A DNA stretch of 64,000 nt from Devosia sp. A16 (GCF_001402915.1 NZ_CP012945.1:496001-560000), one strand, 5' to 3'. Numbered from the stretch's first letter, positions 27,417 to 35,779 are shown. The notes: generated by a model not told the origin, from the sequence alone. A program made the numbers and translations.

Positions 27417-28262
27417 ATGACCCCACTCTCCCGCCAGGACATTCTCGACCAGCTGCGCCGCAAGATCGCTGCCGGCCGCCCCATCATCGGCGGCGGCGCC
27501 GGGACCGGCCTCAGCGCCAAGGCCGAGGAGGCCGGCGGCATCGACCTGATCGTCATCTACAATTCCGGGCGCTACCGCATGGCCGGCCGCGGCTCGCTGG
27601 CCGGGCTGATGGCCTATGGCAATGCCAACGACATCGTCGTCGAAATGGCGCACGAGGTGCTGCCGGTGGTGCGCCACACCCCGGTGCTCGCCGGCGTCAA
27701 CGGCACCGACCCGTTCCTGCTTCCCGACAAATTCCTCGACGAGCTGAAGGCGCTGGGCTTTGCCGGCATCCAGAACTTCCCCACCGTCGGCCTGATCGAC
27801 GGCGTCTTCCGCGCCAATCTCGAAGAGACCGGCATGAGCTATGCCCTGGAGGTCGAGCTGGTGGCGCGGGCGGCGGCCAGGGACATGCTGACCACCCCTT
27901 ACGTGTTCTCGAGCGAGGACGCGGTGGCGATGGCCAAGGCCGGGGCCGACATCCTCGTCTGCCATCTCGGGCTCACCACCGGCGGCTCCATCGGCGCCGA
28001 AACCGCGCTTGGCCTCGACGACTGCGTCGACCGGATCGACGCCTGGTCCGCCGCCGCCCGGGCGGTGCGCGACGACATCATTATCCTCTGCCACGGCGGC
28101 CCGATCGCCATGCCGCAGGATGCAAGGTACGTTCTGGCGCGCACCCGGGCCTGCCACGGTTTCTATGGCGCGAGCTCGATGGAGCGCCTGCCCACCGAAC
28201 GCGCCATCGCCGACCAGGTGGCGACGTTCACCGGGCTCGAACTCGGCGCGGCGCAGCGATAG
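27417..28262 (+). CDS. Phosphoenolpyruvate hydrolase-family TIM-barrel protein (Tm-1 C-terminal homolog)
   Basis: A 281-residue TIM-barrel protein of the family annotated as phosphoenolpyruvate hydrolase, equivalent to the C-terminal part of plant Tm-1. Recognisable segments: [70 protein letters not shown] and [17 protein letters not shown], ending with [16 protein letters not shown]. It directly follows the UPF0261 gene; in plants and some fungi both are one polypeptide. Reaction unknown, despite the family name. Confidence 0.92.
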   Translation: MTPLSRQDILDQLRRKIAAGRPIIGGGAGTGLSAKAEEAGGIDLIVIYNSGRYRMAGRGSLAGLMAYGNANDIVVEMAHEVLPVVRHTPVLAGVNGTDPFLLPDKFLDELKALGFAGIQNFPTVGLIDGVFRANLEETGMSYALEVELVARAAARDMLTTPYVFSSEDAVAMAKAGADILVCHLGLTTGGSIGAETALGLDDCVDRIDAWSAAARAVRDDIIILCHGGPIAMPQDARYVLARTRACHGFYGASSMERLPTERAIADQVATFTGLELGAAQR

Positions 28263-28298
28263 CCGCTCTCGCCGCGCGTGCCCCGAATGGAGTCGCGG

Positions 28299-28368
28299 CC
28301 GGCTTCGGTTATGGTGCGCCGAAGGCGACGGATTCTGCGGCTTGCACGCCGCAGGAACCGAGCCGGCT
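28299..28368. other. Nested hairpin structure between TIM-barrel and kinase genes
   Basis: GCCGGCTTCGGTT (28299-28311) pairs with AACCGAGCCGGC (28357-28368) with a single bulge, and inside it CTGCGGC (28336-28342) pairs with GCCGCAG (28349-28355). The 134-base gap also precedes a GTG start. It may be an RNA element that separates expression of the kinase gene. Confidence 0.5.
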
Positions 28369-28396
28369 CGAACCAACCAATCGGAGTGCGCCCGCC

Positions 28397-29407
28397 GTGC
28401 CACGTCTCGCCCCTTCGTCTGCGCCCCCTGCCACCGACACAGCGGTGATCGTCGGCATCGACGGCGGCGGCAGCAAGACGCTGGTGGCCAGCGCCGACCG
28501 CACCGGGCAGGCGCTCCGGCTGCAACGCGGCCGCGGCACCAGCCCGCTCGAAAGCCCCGGCTGGCGCGAGGCGCTGGCCGAGCAGGCACGGCCGTTTGCC
28601 CGCGCGTCAGGGCTCGCCGGAGTCGCGGCCGCCCTGCCCGCCTATGGCGAGGTCGATGCCGCCTCGGCGGCGCAGCGGCAGGCGATCGGCGAGCTGTTCG
28701 GCAGAGTGCCGCAGCGGCTGCTCAACGATGTCGATGCGGCCCATCTGGGCGCCTTCGCCGGCCAAGCGGGCATCCTGATCCTCGCCGGCACCGGCTCGAT
28801 GGCCTGGGCCCGCGACGCGACCGGCGCCTCGCACCGCACCGGCGGCTGGGGCGATGTGATCGGCGACGAAGGCAGCGGCTACTGGATCGGCACGCGGGTG
28901 CTGGGCGCAATCAGCAAGGCCATCGACGGACGCGCCGCCCCCACCGGCCTCGTCGATGCGGTGTTCGTGCGGCTGGGTCTGCCATCGGACGACCGCATGA
29001 ACCAACTGCTGGGCTGGGCCTCCGGGCTCGATGCCCCACGCATGCAGATCGCCAAACTGGCGCCGCTGGCGCTGGAGTGCGCCGAGGCAGGCGACCCGGC
29101 GGCGAACGCCATCGTCGACGCTGCGGCCGATGAGCTCTGCCTGCACATCGGCACGCTCGAGCGGCAGCTCGCTGCGTCGAAACTGGCATGGAGCTTCGCC
29201 GGCGGATTGTTCGCGAGCCCGGCGCTGCGGCGGGCCGTCACGGCGCGGGTCGGCCGCCCGGCCGCCCCGCCCCGGCTGCCGCCGGTCGGCGGCGCGCTGC
29301 TGGCGGCGGCGCAGCACCTGGGCTGGCCCACCGACGAAGAATGGATCGAGAGGCTCGCAGCCTCGCTGCGGCAGCTCGCCGAAGACATCGGCGAAACGGC
29401 GGACTAG
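28397..29407 (+). CDS. BadF/BadG/BcrA/BcrD-type ATPase, N-acetylglucosamine kinase-like
   Basis: A 336-residue member of the ASKHA kinase superfamily. Phosphate-1 motif VGIDGGGSKTLVA near residue 17-29, LLNDVDAAHLGAF, ADENOSINE-type ILILAGTGSMAW, and GGWGDVIGDEGSGYWIG are typical of GlcNAc-kinase-like proteins. GTG start. In this context it probably phosphorylates the sugar or amino sugar handled by the divergent locus. Follows the TIM-barrel gene in the same direction. Confidence 0.9.
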   Translation: MPRLAPSSAPPATDTAVIVGIDGGGSKTLVASADRTGQALRLQRGRGTSPLESPGWREALAEQARPFARASGLAGVAAALPAYGEVDAASAAQRQAIGELFGRVPQRLLNDVDAAHLGAFAGQAGILILAGTGSMAWARDATGASHRTGGWGDVIGDEGSGYWIGTRVLGAISKAIDGRAAPTGLVDAVFVRLGLPSDDRMNQLLGWASGLDAPRMQIAKLAPLALECAEAGDPAANAIVDAAADELCLHIGTLERQLAASKLAWSFAGGLFASPALRRAVTARVGRPAAPPRLPPVGGALLAAAQHLGWPTDEEWIERLAASLRQLAEDIGETAD

Positions 29408-29426
29408 TCCTACGCGACCAGCAGCT

Positions 29427-29469
29427 CCACCACAGCCGGGTGGCTCAGCAAGCCACCCGGCTGCGGTGG
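29427..29469. terminator. Long perfect-like hairpin between convergent genes
   Basis: Nineteen-base arms (ccaccacagccgggtggct at 29427-29445, agccacccggctgcggtgg at 29451-29469) with one mismatch and a 5-base loop, located between a plus-strand and a minus-strand gene end. No U-run, but position and strength suggest a bidirectional transcription stop. Confidence 0.65.
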
Positions 29470-29508
29470 GGGCGCGGGCGCCGGGTAACGGTCCCACGCG
29501 CCCTGCGC

Positions 29509-30207
29509 TCAGCCCTTCGCATACTGGTCGTGCCGGCGCAGCCACTCCATGCCCTCGGATTCATTGCGCCCTTTTGGCGCGATATCGAGGATCGCATAGG
29601 TGCCCATCATCACCTCGACGCCCCGCCCGAAGGTGGAGTAGGTGCGGAACACCGCCCCGCTCTCATCCTTGAAGAAGGCGCTGACGCCCGGCCATTCCTC
29701 GCCGGTCTCGTCCCACTGTCCGAAGTTGTAGTCGATATGACCGCTGGCGATCTCCTCGGGCGTGAAGGTGACGCGGAAATCGCGGTTGAAGCTGTTGCCG
29801 TGCGAGGACACCCAGCGGAACGACCAGCCCATGCGCTGCCGGTAGCGCTCGATATCGGCAAGCGGCGCTCGCGACACGGCGAGCATGGTGACGTCATGGT
29901 TGGCGAGGTGCGGGTTCATGCCGTCGATGTGGTCGGCCATGAAGGAACAGCTCGGACACCCCTGCGCCCAGCCTGGAGCGAACATGAAATGCTGGATGAT
30001 GAGCTGCGAACGCCCGTCGAACAGCTCGGCCAGCGTGCGCGGCCCTTCCAGCGTGTCGAACACATATGGCTTGTCGATGCGCAGCCAGGGCAATGCGGCG
30101 CGCTGGGCGGCAACTTCGTCGCGCAGGTGGGTGAGCCGTTTTTCCGCCTTCAGCAACTCACGCCGGGCGGCCAGCCATTCGTTATGAGAAACGACAGTGT
30201 GCGGCAT
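29509..30207 (-). CDS. DUF899 family thioredoxin-like protein
   Basis: A 232-residue cytoplasmic protein of the DUF899 family with thioredoxin-like fold. Characteristic parts: VVSHNEWLAARRELLKAEKR, IQHFMFAPGWAQGCPSCSFM with the CPSC pair that sits at the thioredoxin active-site position, and FNFGQ-like DYNFGQWDETGEEWPGVSAF. Function of the family is not established; redox role is inferred from the Cys pair. ATG 30207 follows a ggaga-type site. Confidence 0.9.
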   Translation of the reverse strand: MPHTVVSHNEWLAARRELLKAEKRLTHLRDEVAAQRAALPWLRIDKPYVFDTLEGPRTLAELFDGRSQLIIQHFMFAPGWAQGCPSCSFMADHIDGMNPHLANHDVTMLAVSRAPLADIERYRQRMGWSFRWVSSHGNSFNRDFRVTFTPEEIASGHIDYNFGQWDETGEEWPGVSAFFKDESGAVFRTYSTFGRGVEVMMGTYAILDIAPKGRNESEGMEWLRRHDQYAKG

Positions 30208-30400
30208 CGTCAGTCTCCTTCGATACGGTTGGGGGATGACGCGTTTGACGGGGGTAACCCGACAACCGCCGCTGCCATGGCAATGGATCGAAGACGCCTG
30301 AGGCATCATCACTCCGTAGCCACGCTGCGGGGTCAGAAGAGCATAGGCCCTCCGCCGAGCCGGACGGGAGTTACAAATGCGACGCGATACCCGCCCCCGC

Positions 30401-30847
30401 CTACACGGCGCTTGCCAGCAGCGTTGCCGTCGCCGCAACTGCGGCGACGTCTTCGATCAGCTCCAGCGTGCCGTCGGCCAGCGTCGCCAGCGACGCCCAG
30501 CGCGCCTCCAGCGCGTCGTCCGCCGCAGCCGGCTCCCCCGCCTGCCAGCGGCAGAGCACGGCGATCAACACATAGTGGCTGCGCAGGCGCCCTTCCCCAT
30601 CATGGTCGAGCGCATCGAGGCTCGCGAAGGCCAGTTGCGGCGTTGCCTCGACGCCTGTCTCCTCGAGCAGCTCGCGCGCGGCAGCGTCGTGGATCGTCTC
30701 GCCAGGCTCGATCTTGCCGCCCGGAAAGCCCCAGAGCCCGGCATCGGGCGGGTTGGCGCGGCGCACCAGCAACACCTCGCCGCTGCGGATCACCACCGCG
30801 AGGACGGCGGCCACCGGGCGTCCGACGGCCGGCCCGGCCGTGGTCAC
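30401..30847 (-). CDS. Nudix hydrolase in the thiamine precursor operon
   Basis: A 148-residue MutT-like pyrophosphohydrolase. A complete Nudix box spans about residues 43-66: FPGGKIEPGETIHDAAAREL followed by LEETGV. It starts at GTG 30847 overlapping the thiY stop (GTGA), so it is translated from the TPP-controlled transcript. General MutT/NudG-type enzymes clean 8-oxo-dGTP or CTP, but in this place a role in hydrolysing damaged or surplus thiamine or HMP diphosphates is plausible (known for NudJ of E. coli and the Nudix domain of yeast Tnr3). That role is inferred from context only. Confidence 0.92.
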   Translation of the reverse strand: MTTAGPAVGRPVAAVLAVVIRSGEVLLVRRANPPDAGLWGFPGGKIEPGETIHDAAARELLEETGVEATPQLAFASLDALDHDGEGRLRSHYVLIAVLCRWQAGEPAAADDALEARWASLATLADGTLELIEDVAAVAATATLLASAV

Positions 30848-31872
30848 GGCTGCGCCTCCAGATATTGGTTGGTGTAGTAGCCCGACAGATCCGGCAGGGC
30901 GGACAGCGGGTTGCCTTCACCGTCCTTCAGCAGCCCGGCCTCGTAGAGAAAGCGCCCTACCGCTTCCATCTTGGTGGGATCGATCATGCCGACGGCGCCG
31001 TCGGCGCCCCTGAGGTAGTTGCCCTCGATCAAGGCGGCGAGCGAGGCGCGCACGAAATCCCGGTCGAGCGCCGCATCGGGATTGGCAGCAACGAGAATGT
31101 CGGCCGCCTCGTCCGGATGCTCCACCGCATAGGCATAGCCGCGCTGGGTCGCGGCGATGAAGCGCCGCGCCGTCTCGGCATGGGCGCCCAGATAGGCGCC
31201 GGAGCTGGCGATGAAATTGGTGTGCTGGTCTGGCACGCCGTAATCGGCATAGCGGAAGGCGCGCTGCGCCGGGCCGTCGCGCTCGGCCTTGACGCCCTCC
31301 CAGGTATAGACTTCGAGGGTGAAATCCACCGTATCGTTGGCCAGCGCCTCGTAGGCCGAGGTGCCCAGGGTCACCGTCTCGAACTCGCCCTTGCCGCCAT
31401 CGTTGCGGATGATCGTGCCGATCAGCGCATTCTCCCAGCCGCTGCCGAAGCCGGCATAGAGCTTGCCGTCGAGGTCGCGCGGCCGGACGATATCGCTGCG
31501 ATCGGCCTTGAACACCAGCCGTCCGGTCTCGGTCTGCACCAGCGCATAGGCGGCCACCAGGTCGGCGCCGGCGCTGCGCTGGGTGAACAGTCCGATCGAG
31601 CCGACAATGCCGAAATCGGCGACCCGGTTGGCGACCAGCGTCGCCGCGGCGGTATCGGCATAGGGCAGGATTTCCACCGCGAGGCCCGCCTCGTCGTAGT
31701 AGCCCCTGGTCTCGGCGACGAAGAGGCCGATGTGGTTGGTGTTGGGCGTCCAGTCGAGCGCCACGCTGACTTTGTCCGCAGTCTGGGGCGTCGCCTGCCC
31801 CAGCGCCGGTGCGGCGCCCAGCGTGACGGCCACGGCAAACGCGGCCATGAGATGATGGTTCGGCAAGGTCAT
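30844..31872 (-). CDS. thiY: ABC transporter substrate-binding protein, NMT1/THI5-like (ThiY)
   Basis: A 342-residue periplasmic binding protein for a thiamine precursor such as formylaminopyrimidine or HMP. Signal peptide MTLPNHHLMAAFAVAVTLGA; mature part begins SVALDWTPNTNHIGLFVAET, the hallmark of the NMT1/THI5-like family, then GFGSGWENALIG and VYTWEGV. Overlaps the ATPase gene upstream and the Nudix gene downstream by four bases each. Confidence 0.93.
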   Translation of the reverse strand: MTLPNHHLMAAFAVAVTLGAAPALGQATPQTADKVSVALDWTPNTNHIGLFVAETRGYYDEAGLAVEILPYADTAAATLVANRVADFGIVGSIGLFTQRSAGADLVAAYALVQTETGRLVFKADRSDIVRPRDLDGKLYAGFGSGWENALIGTIIRNDGGKGEFETVTLGTSAYEALANDTVDFTLEVYTWEGVKAERDGPAQRAFRYADYGVPDQHTNFIASSGAYLGAHAETARRFIAATQRGYAYAVEHPDEAADILVAANPDAALDRDFVRASLAALIEGNYLRGADGAVGMIDPTKMEAVGRFLYEAGLLKDGEGNPLSALPDLSGYYTNQYLEAQP

Positions 31873-32615
31873 GGCTCCAGTTTGAACAGCTCTGCGAGGA
31901 TTTCGGCTTCGAGCGCCGCCAGCGCCGGACTGCCGGTTGGCGGGCGCGGATGCGGGAACGGCACGGCGAACTCGTGCAGCACCCGCGCCGGCCGGCGCGA
32001 CAGCACATAGATGCGGTCGGAAAGCTGCACGGTCTCGCGCACATCGTGGCTGATCAGCAGCACCGTCCACCCGTGCCGCAGCCGCATCTCGGCCAGCCAG
32101 GCCTGCATGCGGGCGCGGGTCAAGGCGTCGAGCGCGCCAAGCGGCTCGTCGAGCAGCAGCATGCCACGCTGCTGCGCCACTGTACGCAGCAGCGCCACGC
32201 GCTGCCGCATGCCGCCAGAAAGCTGCGCCGGATAATGCGCCTCGAAACCGGCAAGCCCGAACTCGTGCAACAGCGGAGCGACTGCCTGTCGCGCTGCCTT
32301 GCGGGGCATTCCCATGACTTCGAGCCCGAGCGTGGCGTTGTCGAGCACCCGCCGCCACGGCAGCAACGCATCGCGCTGCGGCATATAGGCGAAGGGGGGC
32401 TGTCGCCCTGGCGGCTGGCCATCGACGAGGATCTGCCCCCGGTCCGCCGTCAGCGCTCCGATCAGCAGGTTGAGGATCGTCGATTTGCCCGCCCCCGACG
32501 GGCCGAGGAGCGACACGAACTCTCCCGGCCGCACCTCGAGGCTGACATCGTCGAGCACCTCGGTGTCGCCGATCCGCTTGCCGACTCCTCGCAGTTCCAG
32601 ATGCGGCGCCGTCAT
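31869..32615 (-). CDS. thiZ: Thiamine-precursor ABC transporter ATPase (ThiZ)
   Basis: A 248-residue nitrate/taurine/HMP-type ATPase. Walker A LGPSGAGKSTILNLL, signature LSGGMRQRVALLRTV, Walker B MLLLDEPLGALD and H-loop LISHDVRE are intact. ATG 32615 overlaps the permease stop. Partner of the permease at 32612 and the binding protein at 30844. Confidence 0.94.
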   Translation of the reverse strand: MTAPHLELRGVGKRIGDTEVLDDVSLEVRPGEFVSLLGPSGAGKSTILNLLIGALTADRGQILVDGQPPGRQPPFAYMPQRDALLPWRRVLDNATLGLEVMGMPRKAARQAVAPLLHEFGLAGFEAHYPAQLSGGMRQRVALLRTVAQQRGMLLLDEPLGALDALTRARMQAWLAEMRLRHGWTVLLISHDVRETVQLSDRIYVLSRRPARVLHEFAVPFPHPRPPTGSPALAALEAEILAELFKLEP

Positions 32616-33409
32616 GGTGCCCGCTCCCCGAGCCGCGTCCAGGGCATGGCCAGCCGCTGCAGCAGGCTGGCGGCGCCGAACAGCAGCAGCGTGATGCTGG
32701 CGCTGACGAACACCGCGGCCAGCACCAGGTCGGGACGGAAATTGTTCTTGGCGTTGAGGATGTAGATCCCCAGCCCATATCGCGAGCCGGCATATTCGGC
32801 AAAGATCGCCCCGACCACCGCATAGGTGATCGAGATCCTGAGCCCGGCGAAGAAATAGGGCAGCACCGACGGCAGCCGCGCGAGCTGGAAGCGACGCGCC
32901 CGCGATGCCCCCATCGAGGCCAGCAGGGCTTCGATGTCGCGGTCGGTGGCGGCATAGCCCTCGACCAGCGCGACCAGCATCGGAAATAACGTCACCAGCG
33001 CCACGAGGACGATCTTGGGCACGAGGCCGAAGCCGAACCACAGGACGATCAGCGGCGCGATGGCGACCAGCGGCAGGGTCTGGCTGATCACCAGCACCGG
33101 GAACAGCGCGCGTCGCAGTGGCCGGCAGAAGTCGACGAGCACCGAAAACCCGAACGCCGCGACGAGCGAGGCGGCGAACCCCAGGGTCGTCGCCTGCAGC
33201 GTCGCGAGGCTGTGGGTGGCGAGGCTCTGCCACTGCCCGAGCCCTGCGACGACGATGCGCGACGGCGCCGGGAGCACGGTCGGGGCGATGCCGGAGAGCT
33301 GCACATAGGCTTCCCAGGCCATGAGCAGCCCCAGCACCGCGGCGATGGCCGGGCCGGCATGGGCAAGCAATTGCGCCACGGGGCGCCAACGGACGAACCG
33401 GCTGGACAT
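32612..33409 (-). CDS. thiX: Thiamine-precursor ABC transporter permease (ThiX)
   Basis: A 265-residue permease with six hydrophobic helices and the SsuC/TauC-type EAA region (DIEALLASMGASRARRFQLA). It follows ykoF by eight bases and overlaps thiZ. Assignment to precursor uptake rests on the TPP riboswitch and on ykoF and thiY in the operon. Confidence 0.93.
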   Translation of the reverse strand: MSSRFVRWRPVAQLLAHAGPAIAAVLGLLMAWEAYVQLSGIAPTVLPAPSRIVVAGLGQWQSLATHSLATLQATTLGFAASLVAAFGFSVLVDFCRPLRRALFPVLVISQTLPLVAIAPLIVLWFGFGLVPKIVLVALVTLFPMLVALVEGYAATDRDIEALLASMGASRARRFQLARLPSVLPYFFAGLRISITYAVVGAIFAEYAGSRYGLGIYILNAKNNFRPDLVLAAVFVSASITLLLFGAASLLQRLAMPWTRLGERAP

Positions 33410-33417
33410 GTCGGGGC

Positions 33418-34026
33418 TCAGCCGAGACTGGGACTGTTGGCCGAAACCGTCAGGTCGATCGTCACATGGCCCTGAGGCGGCCCGAACCGGCAGAACGCCT
33501 GCTCCAGCGTGCTGAACAGCGCGCCCGCGTCACCGCTCAGCTTGGTCGCGAAGTGCTTGGAGCGCTCGAACGTGCCCGAGGCCTTGAGGAACCCGATAGA
33601 GCCGTAGATCTCGTCCATGTGGTCGCCCTGCCCCATGACATAGAGCGAGAGCTGCGCCACGGCATGGACGCCAAGCTCGGGCGCCGTTGCCACCGCCGCC
33701 AGGGCGGCGGCATGGCGTTCGGTGAGCGGCGGGATCGGCCCGTCGAACTGCGTCGAGTTGCAGATGGCGTCGTCAGGCTCGCCGGGGCAGCCGCGGGAGA
33801 TCGCCGCCGACAGCACGCAATGAACGCTGGTCCGGCTGGCCGCAGCGAACAGGTCGCGCATTGCGGGGAACAGCACTTCGGGCGGCCCTACCAGCAGCGT
33901 CGAGATGTCGTCGGTCTCGACGCGCAACCGATCGCGGTAGGGATCGAGCGCCCCGAGCGCGCCGACGATGACCCCGACGAAATCGCCGGTCATGGGATAG
34001 AGGGAAATCTGTGCGCCAGAAAACAT
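33418..34026 (-). CDS. ykoF: YkoF family thiamine/hydroxymethylpyrimidine-binding protein
   Basis: A 202-residue protein with two tandem ferredoxin-like YkoF repeats: GAQISLYPMTGDFVGVIVGA at the N-terminus and VAQLSLYVMGQGDHMDEIYG around residue 120. B. subtilis YkoF binds thiamine and HMP. I place the start at ATG 34026 because the frame further upstream is the TPP riboswitch itself. First gene of the operon ykoF-thiX-thiZ-thiY-Nudix. Confidence 0.93.
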   Translation of the reverse strand: MFSGAQISLYPMTGDFVGVIVGALGALDPYRDRLRVETDDISTLLVGPPEVLFPAMRDLFAAASRTSVHCVLSAAISRGCPGEPDDAICNSTQFDGPIPPLTERHAAALAAVATAPELGVHAVAQLSLYVMGQGDHMDEIYGSIGFLKASGTFERSKHFATKLSGDAGALFSTLEQAFCRFGPPQGHVTIDLTVSANSPSLG

Positions 34027-34029
34027 CGG

Positions 34030-34125
34030 CCCGCCTCGCTCCGCTGGTATTACCCAGATCAGCTTGAGGGTCCAAAGGCTTGCCGCCTTCATCTCAGCCC
34101 CGGCAGATACGGAGCACCCCTGTGG
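34030..34125 (-). promoter_or_regulatory. TPP riboswitch (THI element)
   Basis: On the minus strand the conserved blocks appear in order: ggggtgctccg (34111-34121), GGGGCTGAGATGAAGG-type P2/J2-3, ACCCTCAAGCTGATCTGGG, TAATACCAGCGGAGCGA (ending near 34033). CTGAGA, CTGATCTGG and TAATACCAGCG are the hallmark thiamine-pyrophosphate-binding segments. The 3' part ggagcgaggcggg is next to ATG 34026, so ligand binding would hide the ribosome-binding site and block translation of ykoF. Confidence 0.95.
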
Positions 34126-34276
34126 ATTTGCGATCGATAGCAAGGCCGCCGATCGAGCGCAAGGCGGGCGGCCTCGATCAAAAGTCCTATTCGGGGGAGC
34201 CCACCGGCTTGACTGCCTCCGGCCGCCGCCGCACCGGTGATCGCCTCGAAATCCCGTGTGAAAGAGCGCGCCGCCC

Positions 34277-34675
34277 ATGGCCGAAACCCTGTCGCTGACC
34301 CTCGACGGCGCCGCCATCACCGACATCCCGTCCTTCTATGACGAGGTCAATCGGGTGTTCATGGCCGGAGAGGACTGGCGGCTCGGCCCCAGCCCCGATG
34401 CCCTCGACGACCTGCTCCATGGCAGCTTCGGTGCGCTGCACGGCATCGACCGCGTCGTGCTGATCTGGACCGACATCGAGCAGAGCCGGCTCGCCCTGGG
34501 CGTCGAGGCGACCCGCCGGCATTATCTCGCCAAGCTCGCGCAGCCCACCCGCTTCGACGTCGACCGCATCGCGGCAGACCTCGCCGCGCTCGAACGCGGC
34601 GACGGCCCCACCTATTTCGACATCATCCTCGAGATCATCGCCGGCCATCCGCAGATCGAGCTGCGACCGGCCTAG
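34277..34675 (+). CDS. Barstar-like ribonuclease inhibitor family protein
   Basis: A 132-residue protein resembling barstar: TLDGAAITDIPSFYDEVNRV at the start, WRLGPSPDALDDLLHGSFGA and the acidic C-terminal helix region. Barstar-family proteins bind and neutralise secreted or toxin RNases. No barnase-like ribonuclease is visible in the window, so this is an orphan member. Divergent from ykoF, separated by the riboswitch and its promoter. Confidence 0.8.
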   Translation: MAETLSLTLDGAAITDIPSFYDEVNRVFMAGEDWRLGPSPDALDDLLHGSFGALHGIDRVVLIWTDIEQSRLALGVEATRRHYLAKLAQPTRFDVDRIAADLAALERGDGPTYFDIILEIIAGHPQIELRPA

Positions 34676-34809
34676 CCGCGTCGCTGCGTGCTGCGTCTCG
34701 CACCGTACCCCGGGCGCGCCTGTCGGCAGAGTCCGCTTGCCAGCCGCCCGGCTTGAGGCCAATCTCGGCTGCAGGGGGCGATCGGGCGAAGACAACAGGA
34801 GACAAGGCC

Positions 34810-35499
34810 ATGATCGTAGACCACGAGGATCGCGGTGCGGCGGACGCGCCGGGCCGGCCAGCCGTGCTGAGCCGCCGCAGCCTGCTGCTGGGCTCGGCCG
34901 CCGGGCTCGGCGCGCTGGCGCTCGCCGCCTGCTCGCCCGCCGGCATGAGCGTCGCCGACGCGCAGCGGGTCTATGGGCCGAGGCCCGACGAGCGCTTCCC
35001 GATCCCGGCCGTCAACGTCAACAAGATCGATCCCAAATATTACCGCCGCACCGTGCGCTACGACAGCAAGGAAGCGGCCGGCACGATCATCGTCGACCCG
35101 CGCAACCACTATGTCTACCGCATCGAGGGCGATGGCTATGCCACCCGCTACGGCGTCAGCGTCGGCCGCGCCGGGTTCCTGTGGAGCGGCGACGCCTATA
35201 TCGGGCGCAAGGCCGAATGGCCGATCTGGACCCCGCCCAAGGAAATGATCGAGCGCCAGCCGGAAGCCGCCAAATATGCCGGCGGCATGAAGCCCGGCCT
35301 CGACAACCCGCTCGGCGCCCGGGCGCTCTATCTCTACCAGAACGGCGTCTACACCCTCTACACGCTCTACAGCACCAGCGTCCCCGAATCGATCGGCAAG
35401 GGCGTTTCGAGCGGCTGCATCGGCCTCATTACCCAGGACATGCTCGACCTCTACGACAAGACCCCGGTCAACACCAAGGTGATCGTGCTGAAGGCCTGA
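34810..35499 (+). CDS. L,D-transpeptidase (YkuD/ErfK) family lipoprotein with altered active site
   Basis: A 229-residue exported protein. The N-terminus has twin Arg, hydrophobic core and lipobox (SRRSLLLGSAAGLGALALAAC), so it is likely a lipid-anchored periplasmic protein. A YkuD domain follows (TIIVDPRNHYVYRIEGDGYA to the end). The catalytic Cys is present at residue 203 in GKGVSSGCIGL, but where the family has I-H-G-T the sequence reads L-Y-S-T (Tyr187 for the catalytic His) and the SxGCxR Arg is Gly205. Cell-wall cross-linking activity may therefore be changed. ATG 34810 has a fair ribosome-binding site (caggag). Confidence 0.88.
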   Translation: MIVDHEDRGAADAPGRPAVLSRRSLLLGSAAGLGALALAACSPAGMSVADAQRVYGPRPDERFPIPAVNVNKIDPKYYRRTVRYDSKEAAGTIIVDPRNHYVYRIEGDGYATRYGVSVGRAGFLWSGDAYIGRKAEWPIWTPPKEMIERQPEAAKYAGGMKPGLDNPLGARALYLYQNGVYTLYTLYSTSVPESIGKGVSSGCIGLITQDMLDLYDKTPVNTKVIVLKA

Positions 35500-35779
35500 G
35501 CACGGCGGCCGTCGGCGCCCCGACGTCCGCTTGTGGCCCGAAGCCGACTCCCACGCATCTACTGCTCACCGTCGTCGAGTCGGAACAGGCAAGCCTGAAC
35601 AATCTGGTCAGGTCCCAGAGCGGAGGCCTGAATAGCAGAGAGGATCCCAATTCCGGGCCCTGCTTCAATAGCGTCGAAGCAACCCCAATGCGCAGGATCG
35701 GCCAGACGGGTGTGGACCATTGCAAAGGTGACGGTCCACTACCGAGAGGTGCGTATTCCGGCGAGCGGTCTTGGCCTGC

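Noticed and set aside
34092-34326. Upstream extension of ykoF (TTG/GTG starts giving up to 302 residues)
   Set aside because: The extension is the TPP riboswitch and promoter sequence; YkoF proteins start at the SLYPM repeat.
34277-34675. Complete barnase/barstar toxin-antitoxin pair
   Set aside because: Only the inhibitor-like gene is present; the neighbours are a riboswitch operon and an L,D-transpeptidase homolog.
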